Shown here piece after piece: positions 56,908-64,000 of a DNA stretch of 64,000 nt (the stretch's first letter is position 1; each line of letters starts with the position of its first letter). The DNA is taken from assembly GCA_933207985.1 (NCBI GenBank), contig OW240921.1:90992925-91056924 (forward strand). Direction: 5' to 3'. The position numbers and the translations under genes are program-made. A model generated the notes under the pieces. That model did not search any database, had not been told where the DNA came from, and was given only the letters and a program-made list of their open reading frames with translations. The stretch comes from Pelobates cultripes (Eukaryota > Chordata > Amphibia > Anura > Pelobatidae).

Positions 56908-58442
56908 GAATTGACTGACAAAGGATGGCAGAAAAGACCTCCCACAGGCAGACCTTCTGCTCTCCACACAGAGCAACTACAGCGCATGCCCTGAAGTTGT
57001 TATGGTAACTCCATAGCCGACACTGCAAGCACTGACTAGGGAGTAACAGGAATGGAGTGACTGATATCACTTTATTGAGATGCTGGCAACGAAGCCAGCG
57101 TTTCGGCGACACACAAGAGTTTTGCTCTGCTTGGGCAAGTCGCCCCAAACAAGACAAATAAAGGAAAATATTGGGTGAAGTGTGGGAGGAGAGTCCGGAA
57201 GTGGGTGTTTGATAGTAGTAACACCCACAAAGCTGAGCAAATGGTGGCACTGGATTTTACATTGAATACATCATGATGTATTAAATGTATTTAGGGACGA
57301 TTTTAAAGTTAAAATAAGCATGACAGGTTCACTTAAAAAACTAAATTATATAACACAACTCTAAACGTATCCTTTTCTTATATTTTCTGGTTAGTCAAAT
57401 TCCAGGTAAACCCAAGCCTCTGTCTACTTCTAGCAACACATTCTACATTCATTGTTTCAACAAGGAAGTGATTTGCTCATTTGTTTCATCATACACAGCA
57501 ATTATGGGACGAACGACCTACCACAAAACATCAAATCTTCCACAATATATATAAAAGCCTATTTCCAGCTACTTATTGTGTAATATCTGTAATGAACACA
57601 GCAGTCTGCATTTTACCCAACACACTGCTGAAATGTGCACTTTCATTAAAGTTCCTCATTGAAATTATGATGTGGCGATAAGTGCTATAAAAAAAAATAT
57701 GGACTCTATAATATACTGCTACAGAGTGTTTTGCGAACTAACAAAATAACATATTGCATAATTGGATCTAATTCTAATGCAACAGAGTCAATAGTTTATA
57801 TTAAAAATATCCTTAAAATGTCAAGAGAAAGTATTAGCGTATGTTTTTTTCAGATGGCATTTGTTACGTTTATGCCTACCTCTGTATATGCGTTTTTTCA
57901 ATAAAGAGGCATATTTGTCCCTTGTAGAATTTCCCATTTTAGAATGTTCTACCAGCTAACTGTATTAGTTTGTCACGGAATTCTGGTAACTGAAATTCAA
58001 CACAAGATGGAGGGCCAACACTGAACTCCCCAGATATAGAGAGCTTCCTGTTTAATTGGTTTAAAGGAGGAAATCCTAATCCTTAGATTGGAAAATCTGT
58101 TGGCTTCTGCTAACGCCACTTTAGGTGTTTATGTATGCATGCCATTACGTTTGGCAGCCAGGTACCTGGAATTAATTGGCTCTGGGATAAATAATCTGTT
58201 GCTTTTCATTTCAGTCGTCACATCCTTACTTAAAGAAAACTTTTTACCATAAACAAATACAGATATAATTGCATAAAAGTAATAGTAACTTTTTCTCCAG
58301 TTTGAGAAAAAAATATTATAAAATTTTTCTGTCAATGGGAAACTGTAAGGTACATGGATGAACTCCACCTGTCGTACGATATCTTATCACAACACTATAT
58401 AACAAAGGACAATAAATGGGAGATCTAGGGGTGCAGTGAGAG
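56908..58442 (-). other. Unique DNA with a possible retroelement 3' tail
   Basis: On the minus strand, about 57150-57040 reads GGCGACTTGCCC...GTCGCCGAAACGCTGGC...CAATAAAGTGATATCAG, similar in form to the tails near 3303 and 22030. The rest (57250-58442) is AT-rich with no recognised gene. Confidence 0.35.
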
Positions 58443-58461
58443 CAGGGCCGGACTGGGAATG
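58443..58461. mobile_element. Left end of a hAT-like copy B relative, broken by the LTR element
   Basis: CAGGGCCGGACTGGGAA is identical to the first 17 bases of hAT-like copy B at 36973. The LTR of the Ty3/gypsy element starts three bases later. I infer that the LTR element inserted just inside the end of another such hAT-like copy, whose remainder should lie beyond 64000. Confidence 0.65.
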
Positions 58462-58777
58462 TGTAACGAGAATATACCCCAACACGCAGGATTCAGCTAA
58501 ACAAAAGACAACACAGAGGAGAGATACGTCTACCGGACCTTAGAATGGCCGGACTCGACGTATATGAGAGGAGACAGAGTCAGGAACAGTCCGAAATAAA
58601 GGGCACAGAGAGACAGCGTAAACTAGGACAAGCCGGGGTCTGGTACACAGTAAACAACAAGCCGACAACCAGAACAGATAAGGATAAAGAGAAAACGTAG
58701 TCAGAAACAAAGCCAAGGTCAATACGGAGAAACACAACTGAACACAACAAGCGCTAAAGGGAACTGATACAGAAACC

Positions 58778-58787
58778 ACGATAGGGC
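58778..58787 (-). promoter_or_regulatory. Probable R start and self-primer motif (3' LTR)
   Basis: GCCCTATCGT on the minus strand is the exact complement of the ten bases at 63361-63370 just inside the 5' LTR. Its counterpart in the 5' LTR (63689-63698) reads GCCCTATCAT, one C-to-T type change at a CpG. In Tf1-type elements the first bases of the mRNA fold back to this place and prime DNA synthesis. Confidence 0.65.
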
Positions 58788-58810
58788 AAGGAACAAAGGA
58801 AAGAAGGTGA

Positions 58811-58820
58811 GTATAAATAC
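58811..58820 (-). promoter_or_regulatory. LTR TATA box
   Basis: GTATTTATAC on the minus strand lies about 31 bases upstream of GCCCTATCGT, which makes that motif the likely start of the transcript (R region). The same box is at 63722-63731 in the 5' LTR. Confidence 0.6.
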
Positions 58821-59002
58821 CTAAACATCTAATTTGATTGGTCCCTGTCACATCCACGCCCCCAAAAGGTAAGTGTATGGGGAGTGTGGCATGACAGGGA
58901 CCAATGGGATGCCTTTTCCAATTTAGGCACCCACTGTCCCTTTAAGAGCGCGCCCGATACCCGCGGCGCGCTCTTAGAGTAGGTGGAACACGTGACCGCT
59001 TT

Positions 59003-59335
59003 CTAGTCACAGCGGTCGGCTGAGCCGCGCGCGGCTCGTGCAGCAGCAGGACCGCGCGCGGCTCGAACAGAGGACCCCGGCCGGCCCCTGGAAAGGGTAA
59101 GTACCGCTACATTACCCCCCCCTGAGGACACGCCCTCCGGGCGGGGAGGGCCAGGCCTGGCAGGAAAACGAGAATGGAAAGAGCGCACAAGACGAGGAGC
59201 GTGAACCGCGTCAGCGGAAATCCAACTATGCTCCTCAGGCCCATAGCCCTTCCAATGCACTAGGTACTGAAGTCGGCCCCTAAGGAAACGAGAGTCAAGA
59301 ACTGCAGAAACTTCAAATTCCTCATGACCCTCCAC
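59003..59335 (-). CDS. Pol C-terminal chromodomain (frame-shifted from pol)
   Basis: From residue 5 the frame reads EEFEVSAVLDSRFLRGRLQYLVHWKGYG, then EEHSWI, the classic chromodomain with aromatic residues Y20, W24 and W35 in the usual places. Chromodomains at the end of integrase bind modified histones and steer integration in Ty3/gypsy chromoviruses. The frame is not the one used by integrase. A single-base change in or near the C-rich run at about 59345-59360 separates the two, since the conserved reading passes from one frame to the other there. After the domain the frame runs through the polypurine tract into the LTR and stops at 59003. The ATG at 59335 is not a natural start. Confidence 0.85.
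   Translation of the reverse strand: MEGHEEFEVSAVLDSRFLRGRLQYLVHWKGYGPEEHSWISADAVHAPRLVRSFHSRFPARPGPPRPEGVSSGGGNVAVLTLSRGRPGSSVRAARGPAAARAARGSADRCD
59112..59126 (-). promoter_or_regulatory. Polypurine tract
   Basis: CAGGGGGGGGTAA on the minus strand lies directly before the 3' LTR (TGTAGC...). It is the expected start site for plus-strand DNA synthesis. Confidence 0.85.
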
Positions 59336-62300
59336 AGAAACAGGAGGGGAGGAGGTGCATGTCGGGTGTAGCGGTTGCGTACGAAAGGCTTCAACAACGA
59401 GGTGTGAAAGACATTAGGAATACGCAGATTCTTAGGGAGACCCAAGGCATACGAAACAGGATTAACCTTATGCAGAATACGATAAGGACCAATAAAGCGG
59501 GGAGCCAATTTCATAGAAGGCACCTGGAGGCGAATGTTTCGCGTAGAAAGCAGAACCCTGTCCCCCACAACATAAGAAGGAGCCGCCCTGCGATGCTTGT
59601 CAGCCTGCACCTTCTGGCGAGCAGCGGAATCCACCAAAGAACGCTGAACCTGCTCCCAAGTATTACGCAAATTAGCCAAATGTTCATCCAGAACTGGCAT
59701 GACCTGTGAGGAGAAAGCAGCCGGAAGAACAACAGGATGTTGGCCATATACAACGTAAAAAGGACTCTTGCCGGAAGAATCATGAGTAGCGTTATTCTGA
59801 GCAAACTCAGCCCAAGGAAGAAGGTCAGACCAATTGTTCTGATGGTGGGATACGAAACAACGAAGGTACTGCTCCAGAGATTGATTGGCACGTTCGGCAG
59901 CTCCATTAGACTGGGGGTGGTAAGCGGAAGAAAATGAGAGAGAAATACCCATTTCCGAACAAAAGGCTTTCCAGAACCTGGAAATAAATTGGCTACCCCT
60001 ATCAGATACAATAGATACGGGAATGCCGTGTAATCGAAACACCTCTCTGGCGAAAACAAGTGCTAGTTCCCTGGACGTGGGCAGCTTGTGAAGAGACACA
60101 AAGTGAGCCATCTTGGAAAACCGATCCACTATCATTAGGATAACTGTGTTACCATTCGAGGGAGGTAATTCAACAATAAAATCCATGGACAGGTTAGACC
60201 AAGGTCTCTCGGGAATAGGTAACGGATGCAACAGCCCACAAGGAACCCTACGAGAAGATTTCATACAGGCACAAGTAGTACAAGCACCTATATAGTCAGT
60301 GACATCCTTGCGTAAGGAATCCCACCAAAAATACCGAGAAACTGCTGACACCGTTTTGGAAATACCAGGATGCCCAGCAGTCTTAGTGTCATGATACAAC
60401 GACAGAATCTCCCGTCTCTCGGGAACATCAACGAACAGTTTATCAGTAGGTCTCTTGCTAGGTGCCATGTTTTGTTTCGCTTGTATGGCCTGCAAGAGGG
60501 ACGAAGAAATAGACAAAACAGTGGTAGCGATTATCCTTTCTGGGGGAATCACAGGAGTAACATCAATCTCCTGTTTGTCAGCAGTTTCGAACTGTCTGGA
60601 CAGAGCGTCTGCTTTAGTGTTGCGGTCACCTGGCCTATAGGTGATAATGTAATTGAAATGGGACAAAAATAGTGACCACCTAGCCTGCCGAGAAGACAGT
60701 CTTTTAGCCTCACTAAGGTAGGATAGGTTCTTATGATCCGTAAATATGAGAATAGGATCTTTAGTTCCTTCTAACAAATGTCTCCATTCTTTCAGTGCTA
60801 AAATAATAGCAAGGAGTTCGCGATTACCCACATCATAATTCTTTTCTGCTTTGGACATTTGTTTGGAGAAGAAGCCACAAGGATGCAATGGCTTTTCAGG
60901 CGACTCTCTTTGGGATAAGACAGCACCTACCCCGATATCAGAAGCATCAACTTCAAGAATATAGGGCAGTGTGGGGATAGGGTGCTGTAAAATAGGTGCA
61001 GAAGCGAATGTGGTTTTAAGAAACTCAAAAGCCTGAAGTGCCTCGGGAGACCAGACACGAGTATTGCCTCCCTTTCTTGTCATACGGGTGATAGGCGCTA
61101 CAATAGAGGAAAAACCTTTAATAAAGCGTCTATAATAATTAGAGAAACCAAGAAAACGCTGAATGGCTTTCAAACCTTGTGGAAGAGGCCATTCCATGAC
61201 AGCAGAAAGCTTCTGGGGATCCATACGAAAACCTTTAGCGGAAATTAAATACCCCAAAAACTGGACTTCGGATTGGTCAAATAGACATTTTTCCAGTTTA
61301 CAATAAAGACCATTAGCAAGAAGGGTCTTCAGAACTGTCGTAACATGCCTGTGATGAGTGTGTAAATCTGTAGAGTATATTAATATGTCGTCTAAGTACA
61401 CAATTACAAATGTGTGAATAAAGTCTCTTAAAACGTCATTGATAAATTCTTGAAATACTGCTGGGGCATTGCATAGACCAAATGGCATAACAGTATACTC
61501 GTAATGGCCAGATCTAGTGTTGAATGCCGTTTTCCATTCGTGGTCTTTCTTAATACGTATTAAATTGTATGCACCTCTAAGATCCAATTTAGTGAATACA
61601 GTAGCATGTTTGAGTCTGTCAAATAATTCCGTGATTAAAGGTATAGGATATGCATTTTTGATGGTGATTTTATTTAGACCTCTATAATCGATACACGGTC
61701 TTAAATCACCTTCTTTCTTTGATACAAAGAAGAACCCCGCTCCAGCCGGAGAAGAGGATCTCCTAATAAACCCCTTTTCTAATGATTCCTTAATATACTC
61801 CTCCATGACACGGTTTTCTTGAACAGATAAAGGGTACACCCTGCCCTTTGGAGGTATTGTGCCAGGCAATAAATCGATAGCACAATCGTAGGGTCTGTGA
61901 GGTGGTAATTTGTCAGCCTCCCTTTTATCGAAGACAGTTTTGAGAAATAAGTACTGAGAGGGTATAACAGTGGACAAAGGAGGAGTTGTAGGGACATTAA
62001 TAGAATTCAAAGGGGTGACTTCAATAGTACAGGACTCATGGCAGGCATCGCTCCATGATCTTATTTGCCCTGACTCCCAATCGAAAATGGGATTGTGAGT
62101 ACGTAACCATGGGTATCCTAACAAAATGTGAGAAGAGGGAGATGTGATAACCTGGAATCGAATGGTTTCAAAGTGTAAAACCCCTGTATACATGTGTAAT
62201 GGTACAGTTTCATGAGTAACAATTGGAGAACTTAATGGTCTACCATCTATGGCCTCAATGGCCATGTTATTTTTCGTAACAAACTCAGAGTCAATAAAGT

Positions 62301-62481
62301 TCTCAGCAGCCCCAGAATCAACCAAGGCTAATATGCATTCTGCTATACAACTCACCCCCATATGAAGGGAAACAGGGAGAAGCAAACGATTAGGAGGCAA
62401 TTTAGGAGACTTAGAGATCACACCCAAGGCCAGTCCCCTATAAGGTCTTAGGTGCGAGAGTTTTCCGGACGCAAAGGACAT
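59260..62481 (-). CDS. pol: Pol: protease, reverse transcriptase, RNase H, integrase
   Basis: This is an uninterrupted 1,073-residue frame. Protease: LVDSGAAENF with D55-S56-G57, and the second signature ILLGYPWL at 119-126. Reverse transcriptase: about 205-460, with FTKLDLRGAY (D300) and VYLDDILIY (D364, D365). RNase H: D512, E555, D582 and D625. Integrase: zinc-binding H697, H704, C734, C737; catalytic D767, D827, E863; then the GPY/F module at 996-1003. All catalytic residues expected of an active enzyme are present. It is probably made as a Gag-Pol fusion by -1 frameshifting, since the frame overlaps the end of gag. The last 30 or so residues (after KPFVRNRY) are out of frame relative to the conserved chromodomain. 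Confidence 0.95.
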   Translation of the reverse strand: MSFASGKLSHLRPYRGLALGVISKSPKLPPNRLLLPVSLHMGVSCIAECILALVDSGAAENFIDSEFVTKNNMAIEAIDGRPLSSPIVTHETVPLHMYTGVLHFETIRFQVITSPSSHILLGYPWLRTHNPIFDWESGQIRSWSDACHESCTIEVTPLNSINVPTTPPLSTVIPSQYLFLKTVFDKREADKLPPHRPYDCAIDLLPGTIPPKGRVYPLSVQENRVMEEYIKESLEKGFIRRSSSPAGAGFFFVSKKEGDLRPCIDYRGLNKITIKNAYPIPLITELFDRLKHATVFTKLDLRGAYNLIRIKKDHEWKTAFNTRSGHYEYTVMPFGLCNAPAVFQEFINDVLRDFIHTFVIVYLDDILIYSTDLHTHHRHVTTVLKTLLANGLYCKLEKCLFDQSEVQFLGYLISAKGFRMDPQKLSAVMEWPLPQGLKAIQRFLGFSNYYRRFIKGFSSIVAPITRMTRKGGNTRVWSPEALQAFEFLKTTFASAPILQHPIPTLPYILEVDASDIGVGAVLSQRESPEKPLHPCGFFSKQMSKAEKNYDVGNRELLAIILALKEWRHLLEGTKDPILIFTDHKNLSYLSEAKRLSSRQARWSLFLSHFNYIITYRPGDRNTKADALSRQFETADKQEIDVTPVIPPERIIATTVLSISSSLLQAIQAKQNMAPSKRPTDKLFVDVPERREILSLYHDTKTAGHPGISKTVSAVSRYFWWDSLRKDVTDYIGACTTCACMKSSRRVPCGLLHPLPIPERPWSNLSMDFIVELPPSNGNTVILMIVDRFSKMAHFVSLHKLPTSRELALVFAREVFRLHGIPVSIVSDRGSQFISRFWKAFCSEMGISLSFSSAYHPQSNGAAERANQSLEQYLRCFVSHHQNNWSDLLPWAEFAQNNATHDSSGKSPFYVVYGQHPVVLPAAFSSQVMPVLDEHLANLRNTWEQVQRSLVDSAARQKVQADKHRRAAPSYVVGDRVLLSTRNIRLQVPSMKLAPRFIGPYRILHKVNPVSYALGLPKNLRIPNVFHTSLLKPFVRNRYTRHAPPPLLFLWRVMRNLKFLQFLTLVSLGADFST

Positions 62482-63359
62482 TCCCTTACCATATGGTCTC
62501 GCCTACCACAGTATAGGCAGAGTCCATTCCTTCTTCTAAGTAGTTTTTCAGTATCCGAGAGTTTGGCAACCCCTAATTGCATGGGTTCCTCCTCGGGTAC
62601 TTTAACACTCTCAGGTTTATCAACTCTAGGGTTAATAGATGTGACCAGACGTCTATTCTTGTTTTTGGTATAGAGCCTGTCGCGAATTCTATTATCTATA
62701 TCAATGAGGTAGTCAATAAGATCCTCTAATGGAATAGGAAGCTCCCTTGCCGCTACCTCATCTAATATAGTGTCAGATAAACCTTCCATGAACGCAGTAG
62801 TTAACCCATTATTGGTCCAATCTACCTGTGAAGCAAGGGTACGAAACTGAATAGCATAATCCGCCACAGACCTAGACCCCTGTTTAATCCTCATTAATGC
62901 TCTTGCGGCATTCTTTGACCTCTTTGTTGTGTCAAAAGTTCTACGAAAAGCCGCAAGAAAACTATTGAAATCATGAACCATAGGTCCATTGGCCTCCCAA
63001 ATAGGATTTGCCCACTCTAGTGCTTTGTCAGTAAGTTGATGCATCAAAAACCCCACTTTAGACCTATCAGTGGGAAAGGAATGAGGATACATCTCAAGGT
63101 GGAATTCTATTTGATTAATAAAACCTCTGCATGTCTTGGCTTCCCCTCCATACCTAGGAGGAGGTGTTAAATGGGGCGAAGCATTGGTTGAATTGGATAC
63201 TTCGGGAGGATGAGGTGTAGGAGGGTTAGGTGCGGTTGCAGGAATGGTTCTAGACAAGAGCGTCTGGAGAGCCTGTGCTATCTGATCCATACGGTGATCC
63301 TGCTCTACAAACCTTGCCTCGTGAGAAGCCATTTGCTGAGCCAAATCTGCGGGGTCCAT
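62448..63359 (-). CDS. gag: Gag with C-terminal CCHC zinc knuckle
   Basis: The 303-residue frame starts at the ATG at 63359, only 13 bases inside the 5' LTR. A short N-terminal helix (residues 5-37) and a proline-rich linker (38-69) precede the capsid-like region (about 70-232), which contains CRGFINQIEFHL, ALEWANPIW and FLAAFRRTF as in sushi/PEG10-type Gag. The zinc knuckle CLYCGRRDHMVREC (C281, C284, H289, C294) binds the RNA. Gag forms the particle that houses reverse transcription. It ends at 62448, overlapping pol by 34 bases. Confidence 0.93.
   Translation of the reverse strand: MDPADLAQQMASHEARFVEQDHRMDQIAQALQTLLSRTIPATAPNPPTPHPPEVSNSTNASPHLTPPPRYGGEAKTCRGFINQIEFHLEMYPHSFPTDRSKVGFLMHQLTDKALEWANPIWEANGPMVHDFNSFLAAFRRTFDTTKRSKNAARALMRIKQGSRSVADYAIQFRTLASQVDWTNNGLTTAFMEGLSDTILDEVAARELPIPLEDLIDYLIDIDNRIRDRLYTKNKNRRLVTSINPRVDKPESVKVPEEEPMQLGVAKLSDTEKLLRRRNGLCLYCGRRDHMVRECPLRPENSRT
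62460..62466 (-). promoter_or_regulatory. Candidate -1 frameshift site GGAAAAC
   Basis: In the gag frame the bases read as (CC)G GAA AAC; in the pol frame as GGA AAA C. The switch leads straight from ...LRPE into KLSHLRPY of pol, with no stop. It differs by one base from GGGAAAC, the slippery site known in the sushi-derived gene PEG10. It is a weaker match to the X-XXY-YYZ rule because the first three bases are GGA, so efficiency is uncertain. Confidence 0.55.
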
Positions 63360-63360
63360 G

Positions 63361-63370
63361 GCCCTATCGT
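63361..63370 (-). promoter_or_regulatory. Primer-binding site of self-priming type
   Basis: On the minus strand, ACGATAGGGC follows the 5' LTR after a 2-base spacer (TT). It does not begin with TGG, as most tRNA-primed sites do. It is exactly complementary to GCCCTATCGT in the 3' LTR, 31 bases downstream of the TATA box. The two-base spacer fits the two bases that integrase usually removes. Confidence 0.65.
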
Positions 63371-63372
63371 AA

Positions 63373-64000
63373 TGTAACGAGAATATACCCCAACACGCAG
63401 GATTCAGCTAAACAAAAGACAACACAGAGGAGAGATACGTCTACCGGACCTTAGAATGGCCGGACTCGACGTATATGAGAGGAGACAGAGTCAGGAACAA
63501 TCCGAAATCAAGGGCACAGAGAGACAGCGTAAACTAGGACAAGCCGGGGTCTGGTACACAGTAAACAACAAGCCGACAACCAGAACAGATAAGGATAAAG
63601 AGAAAACGTAGTCAGAAACAAAGCCAAGGTCAATACGGAGAAATACAACTGAACACAACAAGCGCTAAAGGGAACTGATACAGAAACCATGATAGGGCAA
63701 GTAACAAAGGAAAGAAGGTGAGTATAAATACCTAAACATCTAATTTGATTGGTCCCTGTCACATCCACGCCCCCAAAAGGTAAGTGTATGGGGAGTGTGG
63801 CATGACAGGGACCAATGGGATGCCTTTTCCAATTTAGGCACCCACTGTCCCTTTAAGAGCGCGCCCGATACCCGCGGCGCGCTCTTAGAGTATGTGGAAC
63901 ACATGACCGCTTTCTAGTCACAGCGGTCGGCTGAGCCGCGGTCGGCTGAGCCGCGCGCGGCTCGTGCAGCAGCAGGACCGCGCGCGGCTCGAACAGAGGA
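63373..64000 (-). repeat. 5' LTR, incomplete at the window edge
   Basis: It matches the 3' LTR with offset 4911 and ends at 64000, about 37 bases short of its outer end. It has an extra 15 bases near 63936-63950, where TCGGCTGAGCCGCGG is tandemly repeated. The outer flank needed to confirm a target-site duplication is outside the window. Confidence 0.92.

Larger units (their letters stand above)
58462..59111 (-). repeat. 3' LTR, 650 bases, TG...CA ends
   Basis: On the minus strand it starts TGTAGCGGTAC and ends CTCGTTACA. U3 carries GC-rich palindromes (GAGCGCGCCGCGGG, CCGCGCGCGG), two CCAAT boxes in the form CCATTGGTCCC and GACCAATCAA, and a TATTTATAC box at 58819-58811. The chromodomain frame ends inside it at 59003. 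The minus-strand frame at 58540-58857 is a chance frame in the LTR. Confidence 0.93.
58462..64000 (-). mobile_element. Young Ty3/gypsy chromovirus (Tf1/sushi type), nearly complete
   Basis: The order on the minus strand is 5' LTR (64000-63373, cut by the window edge), primer-binding site (63370-63361), gag, pol, chromodomain, polypurine tract, 3' LTR (59111-58462). The two LTRs differ by about seven substitutions over about 613 aligned bases by eye, plus a 15-base tandem duplication in the 5' LTR, so insertion is recent. There is no envelope gene. A C-terminal chromodomain and gag/pol in a -1 overlap place it with vertebrate chromoviruses. Only one clear coding break was found, between integrase and chromodomain. 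Confidence 0.93.

Noticed and set aside
58540..58857. A minus-strand frame starting MDVTGTNQ, present in both LTRs
   Set aside because: It lies wholly within the LTR, differs in length between the two LTRs and has no similarity to a known accessory protein. I treat it as chance.
59511..60059. A 182-residue minus-strand frame and plus-strand frames over pol
   Set aside because: They are out-of-frame shadows of the intact integrase and reverse-transcriptase coding sequence.
1..64000. A host protein-coding gene or exon set
   Set aside because: I read the frames for recognisable domains and for exon-like conserved stretches and found only mobile-element proteins. A small exon without a recognisable motif could still be missed without transcript data.

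Overview
The window looks like non-coding DNA from a large, repeat-rich vertebrate nuclear genome, most likely a frog or toad. I infer this from the repeat community: TTAA-flanked MITEs starting AGGACCACT, AGGGACACT or GGACACTATAG, a TTAACCCCTTAAGG mini-palindrome, a tRNA-derived SINE, L1-type LINEs, a LINE ending in (AAT)n, Tc1-like and hAT-like DNA transposons, and a vertebrate chromodomain-type Ty3/gypsy element. The species cannot be named from this. I found no host protein-coding exon, rRNA or functional tRNA gene. Every protein-like reading frame that I trust belongs to a mobile element.

Layout: 1-340 is GC-rich repeat debris. 340-4,480 is AT-rich unique DNA with small repeat scraps. 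4,481-5,369 holds a 114-bp L1 stub and a TTAA MITE. 6,551-9,657 is a MITE joined to a broken LINE that is split by a CA-rich minisatellite. 9,889-11,797 is a hAT-like element with a GT minisatellite and a large hairpin. 12,430-14,014 is an array of inverted repeats. 14,769-17,234 is a 5'-truncated L1. 17,290-24,640 is mostly unique with scattered MITEs. 24,641-25,135 is a GC-rich satellite. 25,786-28,659 holds two SINE copies and a Tc1-like transposon broken by a hAT-like fragment. 28,660-36,600 is mostly unique. 36,882-39,450 is a LINE fragment split by a second hAT-like element. 39,450-48,260 is mostly unique with small tandem arrays. 48,262-51,024 is a near-identical 1.38-kb tandem duplication. 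50,960-53,590 is an internally deleted L1. 54,395-56,899 is a third hAT-like element containing a 91-bp array, a possible LTR fragment and a 100-N assembly gap. 58,462-64,000 is a young, nearly complete Ty3/gypsy chromovirus on the minus strand.

The chromovirus is the only element with near-intact genes. It has two LTRs, gag with a zinc knuckle, and pol with protease, reverse transcriptase, RNase H and integrase. A chromodomain follows in a shifted frame. Ten bases just inside the 5' LTR (ACGATAGGGC) are the exact complement of a site in the LTR about 31 bases downstream of a TATA box. This is the layout expected of Tf1/sushi-type self-priming, in which the mRNA's own 5' end primes reverse transcription instead of a tRNA. 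It is the strongest mechanistic observation in the window.

Several insertions have clear target-site duplications (8 bp for three hAT-like elements, TTAA for three MITEs, 15-21 bp for three L1 copies), so the order of nesting can be read. Coordinates of degenerate repeats are approximate. Family names rest on recognised motifs and ends, not on database searches.
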